DNA of 64,000 nucleotides from Cryoendolithus antarcticus. Lineage: Eukaryota > Ascomycota > Dothideomycetes > Cladosporiales > Cladosporiaceae. The notes beneath the pieces are model-generated. The model was not told where the DNA came from. It ran no database searches and was given only the letters and a program-made list of their open reading frames with translations. Shown one piece after another: positions 1 to 10,959 of the stretch. Position numbers and translations under genes: made by a program. The stretch lies in assembly GCA_002077065.1 (NCBI GenBank), contig NAJO01000011.1, positions 767,001 to 831,000 of the forward strand, written 5' to 3'. Position 1 is the first letter of the stretch. Each line of letters opens with the position of its first letter.

Positions 1-224
1 CAATAAGGAAAGACCGCTCGAGGGCCTGCAGAACACGATCTCGTGCAGTGTGATGGAATTCTTGTGGTACTCCCGGCCGTAAAACGAGAGTGGTGCGTTC
101 TCTTGGTCTTACCTGCCCTCCCCTATAATCCTCTGGGCTGGACGATTTAGGCAGGACGAGGTGACACCGCCACTCTGTCAGTCCCAGACACTGGCCATCT
201 CGGACTGCGCAAGCTTTCCTCACC

Positions 225-2900
225 ATGGAACGCCGGAGCATCTGCTTCCCGCAGCCAGGAACAAAAACGATCCTCGAGAAAGGCAGCGATGGCTTTGCAG
301 ATGCACTTCAGCGGATGTACACGACTGCCGAGAATGACGCCCTCGAATCGCTCGTGGATCTGAAGGCTACACTGAAGAGCCTATCTGCAGAGGACTTCTG
401 GTCAACGGCCACAGAAGGTATCTCCAAGCTCTTAGACGCTGAGATCACCTTCGTCATGAAGCGGATGCTGGTAAATGACCACGACTGTGCTGTTGAGATG
501 CCGCCTCTTGGCGAGACTGGATCATGTCTCATGGCTGCTGCGTTGCATTACTGCACCCTAGATGGCTCCAAGAACACAGTCAAGGAAACGAAGTTCCATG
601 CCTACGGCTGTCCTTGCGCTTACATGCGTCACGACAAGGTCTTCCTAATACCAGAGGATCTCAACGACTTCATCACGAACAACCCGAACGACATGCCATT
701 TCCAGCAGAGGCTTATATTGCAGTACCGCTCTTCATCGACGGCAAGTGTGTCGGCCATTGCGGTGCGATGTGGTCGAAGCCAGGTGTCGAACGCAAACAG
801 CTATCTTGGGCTTTCGTCGAGATGCTGCTCCACTCGCTTGAAGACATGATGGTGCAGCGTCTGATTGAGGGTGCAAACTTCATCAAACAGGTCCCGCCAC
901 CCGCAGAGAAGCCACGTGTAATTCCTCATGAGGTTGTCACAGCTGCACAATCACTCCGGCCGTATGCTGGAAGTCTGTCACACGAACTCCGCACGCCTAT
1001 GCAGGGCGTAGTGGGTATGTTGGACGTCATGTATGCGACTGTCCACGAAGCTGTGGCAACATCGTCAGATCCACACTTGCGGAAGATCTTCCAGAATCTC
1101 ATAGAGAACATCGAGGTGGTGCAAGACAGTTCTCGGAGAGCTGTCGAAGCGGCAGACAATGTTGTGCACGCCTATGACATGGACATGAGTGTGCCAGACG
1201 CGCCCATCAATCTGCCCAACGATGACTCTTTAGATGGTGCCTCCCCGTTCTCACTACCGGCTACGGAGAGGCGGCCAGAGATCTTGGTAGTTGGCAGCAA
1301 TCTCCCCCTTGCTCGACCCAATAAGAGGAGGAGAGAAGAGTCTCGACACACAAGCAACGCAAGCCGGGCGAAAGTCCCTCGGATCGAAGAAACTGATGCA
1401 GCCTGGTGTCAGGAACTAATGGAGGATGGTGTCTACGACTCGGATGTGTCACCCACACATACAAATGGTCACCATGCCGAAGCTGCACTTGCTGCCACTA
1501 TGCAGAACTCCAAGTTCCCGCCTCTAGCACAGCCTCCAGTCAGTAGATCTATCGCACCTGGGATGCGGCACACGAATATCCGCGAGGTACTGCGCTATGT
1601 GATCACGGATGGTCTCAAAGTCGGTGGCCGACCGGACTCGGCAACAGCATCCGAGACCATGCATGGCGAGTCAATCGAGGTTCGCACCCGAGGCTCTGAT
1701 GGGACTGCTAGCCGTAAAGTCATTGAGTGGAGCGTAGATCCTCATCTGCCAGAAACCATCTTCATGGACGAGAAGGATCTTACCAAGCTCGTGTCTTGTG
1801 TGTTTCTGAATGCGCACAAGTTCACCGATCACAATGACGGCCTAATTGGAGTACATGCCAAGATGAGCTCCCGAGGGCGGTACATGTCGATAAGGGTTTC
1901 GGACAACGGACCTGGCATACCTGCAGCATTCTTACCCAAACTGTTCAAGCCATTCACGCAAGAAAACGGTTCGCTGACACGACAAAGCGATGGACTGGGC
2001 CTGGGCTTGATGGTGGCGAAAGGTATCGCTCGCAAGCTCGGTGGCGATCTGACTTGCGAACGGGCAAACACGGATGGGCCACAGCACGGCGCCGAGTTCG
2101 AAGTCAGGGTCCCAATCCGGGCAGGCGAAATTATAAGCCGGCCATCGTCACCTTTCGGCTCTCCCATGCCTCGACGCTCAAATGGCACGACATCCGAAGG
2201 TGTCTCATCACCAGCCTACCCGCAAGCACCCACAAGTCCACGCAGACTTTCCAGAGCTCTCGAGGCAGTGATACAGAACGAAACTACGCCCACGAACGGC
2301 TCCCATACGCACAGGGCGCGTTCACCAACTTCCCCTCGCGGTAGTCAACACCGCCTCAACGTCCCTGAGCACCCAACGGCAGCCCCTCCACCTTCCCACA
2401 CAGCTCCCAAGCCCCGGCCCCGCAAAGTTTCCGCCCCCGAAATCGACCGCAACCTCGCCCAAAAGTATCCCCTAACCTTCCTAGTAGCCGAAGACAACAA
2501 AATAAACCGCAAGCTCCTCGTCTCCATGCTCTCCAAATTCGGCTACACAGCCATCCACGAAGCGCACGACGGCGCCGAAGCCGTCAAACAAATGAGTATA
2601 CCGCGGACCGAAGGCAAAAGCGTAGACATAATCCTCATGGATCTGTGGATGCCATTGATGGACGGGTATGAGGCCACCGAGCGGATTCTGGGCATGGGGC
2701 TGGAGGAAGTGGGTAAGGTGCCGACTGTGCTTGCCGTTACCGCGGATGTGACTGATGGGGCGTTGGAGCGGGCTGCGAGGGTGGGCATGAAGGGGTATAT
2801 GACTAAGCCTTTCAAGTTGCTGGATCTGCAGCGGTTGATTACGGAGTTTTGTGTTAGGAGTCAGGCGGAGAGTGAGAGTGAGAGGGGGTGGGAGGACTGA
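225..2900 (+). CDS. Hybrid histidine kinase with GAF-like sensor and receiver domain
   Basis: Single-exon gene, 891 aa, starting at an ATG in a CACC context. A GAF-like sensor region lies at about residues 50-215. The H-box LSHELRTPMQG follows, with the phospho-acceptor His at 253. The ATPase domain (about 510-655) has N-box NAHKFTD, DNGPGIP and GLGLGLMVAKG. A receiver domain starts near 758 (VAEDNKINRK), with phospho-Asp806 in MDLWMP and the conserved Lys in MTKPF. No membrane segment is visible, so it is a soluble sensor of the fungal two-component phosphorelay, which normally passes phosphate to Ypd1 and then Ssk1 or Skn7. A lysine/arginine-rich stretch (PNKRRREES) near residue 368 may be a nuclear signal, an inference. 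The loop between the H-box and ATPase domain is long and low in complexity. I do not assign a fungal HHK group. The downstream kinase is convergent. Confidence 0.93.
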   Translation: MERRSICFPQPGTKTILEKGSDGFADALQRMYTTAENDALESLVDLKATLKSLSAEDFWSTATEGISKLLDAEITFVMKRMLVNDHDCAVEMPPLGETGSCLMAAALHYCTLDGSKNTVKETKFHAYGCPCAYMRHDKVFLIPEDLNDFITNNPNDMPFPAEAYIAVPLFIDGKCVGHCGAMWSKPGVERKQLSWAFVEMLLHSLEDMMVQRLIEGANFIKQVPPPAEKPRVIPHEVVTAAQSLRPYAGSLSHELRTPMQGVVGMLDVMYATVHEAVATSSDPHLRKIFQNLIENIEVVQDSSRRAVEAADNVVHAYDMDMSVPDAPINLPNDDSLDGASPFSLPATERRPEILVVGSNLPLARPNKRRREESRHTSNASRAKVPRIEETDAAWCQELMEDGVYDSDVSPTHTNGHHAEAALAATMQNSKFPPLAQPPVSRSIAPGMRHTNIREVLRYVITDGLKVGGRPDSATASETMHGESIEVRTRGSDGTASRKVIEWSVDPHLPETIFMDEKDLTKLVSCVFLNAHKFTDHNDGLIGVHAKMSSRGRYMSIRVSDNGPGIPAAFLPKLFKPFTQENGSLTRQSDGLGLGLMVAKGIARKLGGDLTCERANTDGPQHGAEFEVRVPIRAGEIISRPSSPFGSPMPRRSNGTTSEGVSSPAYPQAPTSPRRLSRALEAVIQNETTPTNGSHTHRARSPTSPRGSQHRLNVPEHPTAAPPPSHTAPKPRPRKVSAPEIDRNLAQKYPLTFLVAEDNKINRKLLVSMLSKFGYTAIHEAHDGAEAVKQMSIPRTEGKSVDIILMDLWMPLMDGYEATERILGMGLEEVGKVPTVLAVTADVTDGALERAARVGMKGYMTKPFKLLDLQRLITEFCVRSQAESESERGWED

Positions 2901-3251
2901 GTTTTTGGCGACAGCATACCTACCTGTGGTACAGATGGAATGCGATTTAGCGCTGGAGGACGGCATGGAATTTCAGAGGAAGATGGGTAAATATCTAGTG
3001 TAATGTCGCTCGTTCACAACTTAAAGTATGTCTCCAAACGGTCCAATAGTTCTGGACTGGAAGTCAGACCCCGAGGACTTGGTAATGTGTACTGTACAGC
3101 CCTATTCATCTTACCACAGATCCACTCCGCTTTACCGTCGTGCGCCAAATCTCAGCAAAAGAGCATTGCTACATCCCACCCAGTTCTTTCGCTGCTTCAG
3201 ATCGTCGCTGCCCACTTGTCTGTCATCTTACTTAGAGCATGGCTTTTGCCC
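2901..3251. other. Convergent intergenic region
   Basis: This is the 3' space between the histidine kinase (+) and the checkpoint kinase (-). Open frames here are short and unconvincing. No clear element is seen beyond presumed 3' UTRs. Confidence 0.6.
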
Positions 3252-5415
3252 TTACTTCTCCTCCCCCTTCACCTCCTTGATCGTCTCTCCAGGATAGATA
3301 GACCCAGTTTGCTCCTCGAAAAGCTGCTCATCCCCCTTTCCCCCCATCCCCATAAACTCCTGCGGATCCCTAGCCGCATCGGGCCTCTCCTCAATCGCCA
3401 CTTCCTGCTCCAAAGTCTGCTCGAAATGCCCCCCCTTAGCCTTACTCCGCTGCTGCGGCGCCAGCTTCTTAGTGCCCTGATTCTTATCCCAAACCTTCAC
3501 AGCCGGCTGATCAGGTTTCTGCGAGTTCAAGACTTTGCCGACGCGGACGTCGTTTATGGAGCTCAGGAGCGTGCGTTCGCGGACTGGTTTGCGGCGCGTG
3601 AAGTCTAGGCCTGCGAGCGCGCCGGTGAGGCCGTCGGTGCTGTCGGTTAGGGTCATGGGTTGCTGGGTGAGCCAGGGGTGCTCGAGGCATTCGTCGATTG
3701 TTATGCGTTTGTCGCTGTCGACTGTTAACATCCTGTCGATTAAGTCGAGTGCAGGGTCGCCGACGGCGTCCCAGTACGGGGAAGGGTAGTCAAATCGCCC
3801 CATTTTGATCTGCTGGCTCAGTGTGTAAGGGTTCTCGGCTGAGTACAGCTCATCCGAGAACGGCGGGAAGCCGCACAGGCAGATGTACAAGACTACACCC
3901 AGGGACCAGACGTCCACGGCGCGGGTGTAGCGGCGGCGGTTCGATTGCTCCAGGATCTCGGGCGCGACGTAGGAGGGCGTGCCGCAGAGGGTTGAGGTGA
4001 AAGATTCTTCGCCGATGATCTTCGCGAGGCCGAAGTCGGCTAGCTTTACGTGGAGCTCTTTGTCGATGAGGAGGATGTTTTCGGGTTTGATGTCGCGGTG
4101 GACTATGTTGCGCTCGTGCTGTTGCTGTCATTAGTCTTCCAAAGTCTAGTTGGGGAAGCAGGAGACTAAGTTACCATGTACTTCACGCCCTGAAACAGCT
4201 GCGCGAAGATCTTTCTCGTCTCGGATTCGGTCATCTTCTGCTTTGTGACGATCCAGTTGAAGAGCTCGCCTTCTGGCGCAAGCTCCAGCACCAAGTACAC
4301 GCCATCGCTCTCATCGAAGGTGTCTTTGAGGCAGAGCATGTTGGGATGGCTGATAGCCATCAAGACCGCAATCTCCTGCTGCAATCCCTCAACCTTACTC
4401 CTCTCTCCGGGCCCGCTTCGCTTCTCAAACTTCTTCACCGCGTACCGTAGCCCTGATTGCTTCTCGGTGGCCAGGTAGACAGTCGCAAAGTGACCTTTAC
4501 CCAGCTGGCCTTGGATCGTGTACTGTGAACGAAAGGCATTGGTGTCTCTGTTCCGCGGGTAGCGGAAAATGAACCTGGCTTCGTCCAAAATTGACAGCTC
4601 ATCGCCGTCTGCCAACTCTCGCCTCTTGTTCCGCCCAATGAAAGCATCGTTGACGTACGTTCCGTTCCCGCTGAGGTCCTCCACCACAGCCAGCGAGTCC
4701 CCGTTCTTGTTCTCGCAGAATAGCAAGCAATGTCTGTTACTGACCGTCGGACTCTGCACAAGACGATCACACTCCGGATGTCTGCCGATCAGATAGCCAC
4801 CAGCCGGAACACCCTTCTCGGCCTTCTGACCCTCGTACTTCTCTTCCGCCTCTTTGTAATGCTTCTTTGGCACCTTCTTCTTGCCATGTGGGTCCGTCAG
4901 TCCCTTCGACGGCACTTGACACGCCGCGCGCTTCCGCAAGACTAGTGTCTCTGAGACGCCGTCAATAGGTACGAGATAGCCCCAGACACCTTCTGCCGCC
5001 TCGTCCTCTACTTCGTACGAGTACGGCGGTGGTGGGAGGAACTGCGAGAATGGCTGCGTATCCGACGGAGGAGAGGATAGGCCAGGACGATGTGAGCCGT
5101 GGCTAGGGCTCGCTTCCGGGGTAGCCCGTTGCTCGATGAAGTCGGGCGTGGGAGTGAAAGCTCGCGCGCCTTCGGTCGTGTCTGTCGATGCCTTCGTGAC
5201 GGGCGAAGGGAGTGCACCGTTATTCTTGAGCTGCTCCTCCCCGTCCTCGCGGTCCGGGGCATTAGACAGACGGGCGGAGCGGCGGGGCTTCTTCGTGTCG
5301 AGGGCTTCGTCTATCGAGACCTGCTAGTATTGATTAGTGATTTGTCCTCGTTGATATAGCCACTGATTCGCACCCTCGCGCGCTTCAATGCGCTCTTCTC
5401 AGCATTGGGCGCCAT
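3252..5415 (-). CDS. FHA-domain checkpoint kinase, Chk2/Cds1/Rad53 type
   Basis: Spliced model on the minus strand: exons 5415..5374, 5323..4175 and 4118..3252, giving 685 aa with both introns in phase 0. The introns are 50 nt (branch CACTAATC, acceptor CTAG) and 56 nt (branch GACTAATGAC, acceptor ACAG). The N-terminus is low in complexity. The FHA domain contains LIGRHPECD, SNRHC and GNGTYVND. The kinase domain has GKGHFATVYLA, AVKKF, HRDIKPEN (directly after intron 2), ADFGLA, CGTPSYVAPEIL and DVWSLGVVLY. FHA followed by a CAMK-like kinase is the architecture of fungal Chk2 homologues, which act in the nucleus downstream of ATR/ATM-type kinases after replication stress or DNA damage. The start ATG gives MAPNAEKSALKRAR and then the first intron. 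Only one FHA domain is present, as in Cds1 and Chk2 rather than Rad53. Confidence 0.9.
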
Positions 5416-6009
5416 CTCGACCACCAGATGAGACTCCCAGTCAGGCACGAATGAATCAGGCTTCGCGTAACAATGCACTCGGATAGCGAATGCGATGCTC
5501 GTCAATTGCGATATCCTCGAACAGCCAGACGCAGAGATGTTCACTACAAACTCGGCATATCGAAAGGTGAAGTCGAGTCTCTCGTGCCTGAGGATCAGCA
5601 CGATGACCAAGCGGACTCCGCTGCAGCTGTGGAGCGATGAATTGGCCGCGAAACTCGATCTCACTCCCCCATGGCCGTCTCGATCTGGGAACATCGGATC
5701 TAGAAGCGAGCAGCCGTCGTCAGCCAATCAACGCGCAGCAGATTGACACAACTCTAACTCTCACCGGTAACGTTGTTCACTCTTCGCTTACACATTACGA
5801 CGTGCATCCCAGTGTGTCAGTATCTGTCTGTCTGTCCTGAGTACAACGGTCGGGGTCAAGATGGGCAAATTGTACGACACCAAAACGCCTGATAGCTGCT
5901 TTTAGAGCACACGTATGAAGTCTAGTCCCGATACTCGCGAAGCGCACGTCTGGTATGCAAGTAGGGCGAATGGACCTTTCGTTGTCTGGCACTCACCTAA
6001 TCGTATCAC
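5416..6009. other. Intergenic region upstream of the checkpoint kinase
   Basis: This stretch should hold the promoter of the minus-strand checkpoint kinase and the 3' end of the carboxypeptidase remnant. A short CTGT repeat occurs near 5825. No gene is supported. Confidence 0.5.
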
Positions 6010-8182
6010 CTACAATTGCCCGGTATCACCTTTCTTCGGCCTCACAGCCCTCGCAGCCAACCCCAAACCCCCACCTTCAAACTCCCCATCTCCACTCTTC
6101 TCCATCTCCACATACCTCACATATGCATGTCCCCTCTTCTTCGCACATCCCGGCTCCCCCAGCTTGCCCACGATATCTGGGAACAGCACCGTCGTATTCG
6201 CGTCCTTGACGAGGTAGTCGCAGACTGTCGCGGTGCCGTTGAGGAGAGCGTCGGTGTGGTCTTGATCGCAGGTGTCGCCGAGCCAGGCGGTGTAGCAATA
6301 CTGCACCGGCCGCTCTGGCGCCTTGTTGCGGAACGCCAAGCTGTCTGAAGGGCCGGAGGTGCTGTACCTGGCGTTGTGGGCAGTGTTAACGCGGCCTGTG
6401 GCGACGTCTCGGTTGGTGAGCACGCGGTTGAAAATCTCGTACGCCGTTCGGGGTTGATAAGTAGGCACCTGATGGCCGGATTCGCAGACGCGGGAGAAGG
6501 ACAGGTTGCCGTGTTGTCTGACCTTCCCGCCGATGTACGAGGCATTCGTCTGGATTGACGCGTAGCCCGCCGAGTGAAAGACGTCGGTGCCAGAGTAGTT
6601 CAGCGCCAGAGAGACAGCTTCGCCGCCGTACTATTGGCAAGCGTAGTCTCTATCCCCATAAACCAACGCGACTTTCACGCCTTTCTCCAGCAGATACGCC
6701 AAATCATGCAGTCCGCCATCACGGATGTAGTCGCCGATACCCACGAAGGCGTGGTTGACTTGCGGCGCGTTTATCGTCCACTTCAGCCTCGCGCCTATAT
6801 CTGCCTGGACGTGCGGCTGGTTCATGTACCCGAAGAAGAACGGCTCGGGGACTGGGTCCGGGTCCCAGGCGCCGACGTCGTAGTAGTCTTGCGGCGTGTA
6901 CTCGATACCCGGGCCGATGATGTTGTTCTCGCAGTACTGTTGGGCGGTGCGGCAGAGGGTGTTGACGGTCGAATTGACGCCCAAGTTCTGCGGATCGTAG
7001 ATCGCTGCCGCTGCTCTGCAAGACAGAATCTGATCGCGGCAGCCGCCGGGCTGGGACCAGGCGGCATTCATTTCGGCGTAGATGGTTGAGTTGACGGTGG
7101 GGAGGTCGTAGGTGTTGTTGTAGGCCGTTGTGGCGTCTGTGTGGAGTAAGAGGCTAAACCAGCGACCGGGACGATGAGTTCATGGGAGGGCTTACAGGTT
7201 GGGTACATCACTAGGCGGTCGATACAGCCGTTCTGTCGTGCGTCCATCAGTACCACTTCGACCTGCATACTATGATTCGACTTACAACAATAAGCAGAGT
7301 ATCAATGTGTATAACAGCCGCCTTGCCATGCGCAGCCTTGTACGTCCCTTTCTGGATCGCCTCGTTCTGCTCTTCAAAGTATGCCGCGAAGGCCGGCCCA
7401 TACCGCCCACCCTGATCTCGACATCAGCTAGGGTGCCCTCAAGAGCGATAGAATACTCACATAAGACTCAGTCGCAATGCATATCCTTCCGTCCCTCGCG
7501 CTCAGCTTGGGAAATACCTCCGTGAAAGCCTGCAGAAAGTGCCACGCAGCTTTCGCGGCATTCTTCGTCCCACCGCAGTCTGGCTGCTGTTCTGGCTGGG
7601 ATACGTGCCGACTGAGAAAGTAGCATTCTGTTTCGGTATCGCATCGCCCAGACTCAGCAGATCGATCTCGCCAGTCGCAGCATTGTAAGTAATATTCTGC
7701 AGCGTATCGTAGCTCAAGCCGGCCTGGACGGGCTGATTAAGATAGAGCATGTTGACTTCGTAATTTCACGAGAAGGGGTTGAGGTAAGTGGAATTCGAAT
7801 CGTGATGCACGTAGCAGGGACCATTCTCAACGAGCGCGCCAGCGAGGGAGGAGCTGCCGGGACCGCCATCCATCCAGATCGACAAAGGAGCGTTCTTGGG
7901 GTCCTTGCGGGCTGAGTGAAACCAGAAGAAGGTATTGATGGGGTAGGGCTGGGCCTCGCCGACATCGTTGAGAGTTCCTGGCGGGAGGTGGACGTAGCCC
8001 GCGTAGCTCTTGACGCCCGGCGTAGTCTCGCAGATCGTCGTCTCCTTGTAGCTAATACTGATTCCGTCGCCGAACTTTGACTGCAAGACAGTGATGCCTT
8101 CGGGCTGTGGTGGGAACTGTGCGGAGGAAAGCGAGGCGACCGCCAGGACGCCTGTCAGGCGAGCCACCATGCTGTATGCCAT
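6010..8182 (-). pseudogene. Serine carboxypeptidase (S10) pseudogene
   Basis: This reads as a fungal secreted S10 carboxypeptidase interrupted at least three times. It begins with a signal peptide ([21 protein letters not shown]), then [10 protein letters not shown]. The Ser region is ESYGG, split by an intron near 7413-7460. The Asp region is YGDRDYAC and the His region is ESGHQVP, so the catalytic triad codons survive. Lesions are: TGA at 7766-7768 where the family has [14 protein letters not shown] (Trp codon lost); loss of one G in the G run at about 7566-7571, shifting frame after SSQTAVG; and TAG at 6631-6633 replacing the Trp of the ACxWYGGEAVS motif. Small introns also lie near 7143-7195 and 7233-7285. 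Reading frames continue with family-like sequence on both sides of each lesion, so decay is recent. It cannot make a full-length enzyme. Confidence 0.85.
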
Positions 8183-9002
8183 CGTAATTCCTCGTTGCGA
8201 TGTATGCGAACCGGACAAGGAAATGAGATGAGATGCTTGAAAGGAAACATGCTAGATATACCTTGCCGGAGTGAGTCGCAAAATGACCCGAGACCAGGAA
8301 GCAATGATCATGCTTACCACTTCTGGGCATCCCTCAGAATATCGTCCATGACCAAGCAGTGCTGAGCCCAGCCAAGTGAACCTTGTGTGTCTCTTGTCTG
8401 CAGAAAGCATGTCGCTTCCAATGCTATGTGGAATCTCAGGCCTGCCTTCTTGGCATTTCTTACCGGGATTGACTCGAGATACGAGCCTAAATCAAATATC
8501 TGACATGCCGACTGTAAGACGCCCAATGGACTGTACGCGACTTTTCGGCTGCGACCATGTAGCAAGATCATATAGTTCGGTAGGTGTAATATGCAATTCG
8601 TCGGCAGCTGGGGCGGGTGCTCATCTTCAGCCGCATTTCTACAACGGGATCATGGTGACCATACCAGTGGGCGCTTGCTACTTGCCTGTGTGAGCTGGAG
8701 AGCTATGTTGTGCAGTATCGGCAGTTAGGTGAACATTGAACATTATCATGGTAGAAGCATCAAGTGCGGTATGCTTGTCGTTCGGGATCTCGGGATCGGA
8801 CGCGCCTGCTGCAGCAGCAATATAGGCCAAGCTGCACGTAAAAGAAGCGAAGGAAGGCCAAGTAGCCATGAGCGCGACCGCGGAATGTCTGCAGCTACAA
8901 GAGCTGAAGTTGATACTGTCTCTGTATCGCTTCTTCCTTAGCAGCGCCCACTGCTTTTAGCGACAAAGGTGCCAACCGGCCATCATAAGGGATCAAGGCG
9001 GA
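8183..9002. other. Intergenic region
   Basis: This lies between the divergent carboxypeptidase remnant (-) and the small NTF2-like gene (+). It has short open frames only and no recognisable domain. It presumably contains both promoters. Confidence 0.5.
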
Positions 9003-9657
9003 ATGCAACTCACATACTTCCTCTCGTGCCTCAATGGCCTCGTCTTGGCCTCGTCAGGTGGCAGTACCGCCGAGGACTACAACGCCATCCAGAACACGAT
9101 CTCCACCTACTCCCTCGCGATTGATAGCAAAGACTTCACCCGCCTCTCGCAAGTCTTCACTCCAGACATCGTGGCCAACTATAGCGCGCCACTGAATGTC
9201 ATCCGAGGTTTGTCTCAAGTGCAAGCAGTACTGCAGCAATCGTGCGCATCCTCCTCCGGCGCTCTCGCGCGAATCTACCATAACAGTAACTTACATCGAT
9301 AGTCTCGCGCCCGTGACAACCCAGCACGCCCTCAGCACCCAAGTCATGGACATCCATGACGACGCTGCAAACAGCACGACTTACATGACTGCCTCACACT
9401 TCGGCAGCGGGCTGTACGAGGGCCAGGTGCTGTGTGCGTATGGTAAGTACATAGACCAGCTTCTGAGGGTGAGTCGAGCGTATGCGTAGGCACCGACATG
9501 GCGTGTGAAGGCGAGGAACTTGGAGTACATGGGGCCGTTTATTGGGAATGCCAGTGTGTTCTTGAGTCCTGGGATGTGGGAGCCGGTGGGGGGTGCGGTC
9601 AGCGAACAGATGAGCGTGGCAGTGCGTGGCATGCCGAGTGGTCCGGATGCAGGCTGA
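9003..9657 (+). CDS. Small secreted SnoaL/NTF2-like protein, possibly broken
   Basis: Exon 1 is 9003..9241 and exon 2 starts at 9303. The intron of 61 nt (GTGCGC...GATAG) joins QQS to LAPVTTQHALSTQ in frame. The N-terminus is hydrophobic and looks like a signal peptide. The body (NTISTYSLAIDSKDFTRLS, later QVLCAYGKY and RNLEYMGPFIGN) resembles fungal SnoaL-like proteins of the NTF2 fold; no enzyme activity can be assigned. The frame runs through a TAG at 9487-9489 and then continues with WRVKARNLEYMGPF to a TGA at 9655-9657. Either the TAG is a nonsense mutation, or a 42 nt in-frame intron beginning GTGAGTCGAG (about 9470-9511) removes it. Without splicing the product would end after LLRVSRAYA. 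Confidence 0.6.
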
Positions 9658-10216
9658 TAGTCGAGCAGCCGTTATCAAGCCAATTTGTGAGCAAGTCTTT
9701 GTTCAGGGTTACGCGAACCACGCCCGTGTGTTCGTGGAGAGCTGACAGGGCCGGATATCCGATACACTGTGCATCTCTTCGCCATTACGTTCGTCGTGTC
9801 GCGATATGGCACATTTCATAATAATTGATGCGCGATTCCGCAGGCCATCTACCAGTGCGGATGTCGTGCTCCATGTGTTTGACAAGCAAAACAGTAATGT
9901 GAATAAAGTCAAACTCACAATCATGAAATTAATCAACCACAGACCCTGACTCTCATATCCCAAGCGGTACCTTCTTTGGGCTGCGGGCTAGCCGTTCTAG
10001 AACATGTCCACTCAAGCCACAGGCCACACTCGACAGCTAGGTGTGCACAAACCAGATTGGCCCCAGATTCACAACGCTTGCTAGCTGAAAGTCAGGTCGA
10101 GTCGTACCATTGTATATAACCGACGCGTCGCCCCCGTCAGCTTTGTCATTGTCGTCTATCTCCCCCGTCCATCTCCTACGCGCAACCCTGACACGTTTCC
10201 ACCAAACACAGCCGCC
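9658..10216. other. Intergenic region
   Basis: It contains the promoter of the CFEM gene, with a TATATAA-like motif near 10112 about 105 bp before the ATG. No other gene is seen. Confidence 0.45.
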
Positions 10217-10959
10217 ATGCTTCGCATCACTCTCACCTCCCTCGCGCTCCTGGCCTCCTACGCAGCCGCGCAAGCCGGCCTCCCGACCTGCGCGCAAGGC
10301 TGCGTGGGCACTTCCTTTGGCGGCTGCGGCACTCTAGACGTCAAATGCATCTGCAGTAACACCGCTCTGATCGCCGGGCTGGCATGCTGCGTGAGCACGG
10401 CGTGTAATAAGGCGGATCAAGATGGTGGGTTATCCGCAAACATAATGCGCATTCCATAACACACTGTAGACGCGGAGGACCTCACGATTGATAGCACGTC
10501 GGTTTGAGTGAAGATATCTGGCTAACATTGTGCTTTGCGTTACCAGCTACCCTCAACTTCGCCAACTCCCTCTGCCAAGGCCAAGGCGTGACCGACCTCC
10601 CCCAAACCGCTACCTGCGCTTCCACGTCCGGTTCAGCGACAGGCACGGCCAGCTCGCGCGTCACGCCCGTGCCGCAGGGTTCGAGCACTTCCAGCGGCGC
10701 AAGCGTAACTGATAGCGCCTCTGCTGCGGCTTCGACCGAGGTGACAAGCGCATCTTCAGGAGCTTCGTCGGCTGCTTCGTCGGCCTCTTCTGCGGCTACG
10801 TCGGCTGCGTCGTCGGCTTCCAGCGCTGTGTCGAGCGCGGCGAGTGCGGCGAGCAGCGCGGCGGCTTCGGCTACGAGTTCGGGGGCTGGAGCTCTGGCTA
10901 CGGGGATGGGGAGTGCGGGAATAGGAGCCATCTTAGCTGGTGTACTAGCTGCATTGTAG
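10217..10959 (+). CDS. CFEM-domain GPI-anchored surface protein
   Basis: Exons are 10217..10424 and 10547..10959, with one intron of 122 nt, giving 206 aa. A signal peptide (MLRITLTSLALLASYAAAQA) precedes a CFEM domain at about residues 21-85. Its cysteine pattern is PTCAQGC, GGCGTLDVKCIC, LACC, STAC and SLC: eight canonical cysteines plus one extra in LACC, with the Asp before CIC that coordinates haem iron in characterised CFEM proteins. A Ser/Thr/Ala-rich stalk follows, then a hydrophobic tail (IGAILAGVLAAL) typical of GPI attachment. Likely roles by family are iron/haem capture, adhesion or cell-wall function; which applies here cannot be seen. The intron falls inside the CFEM domain, and the join GAT-G|CT keeps frame. 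Confidence 0.88.
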
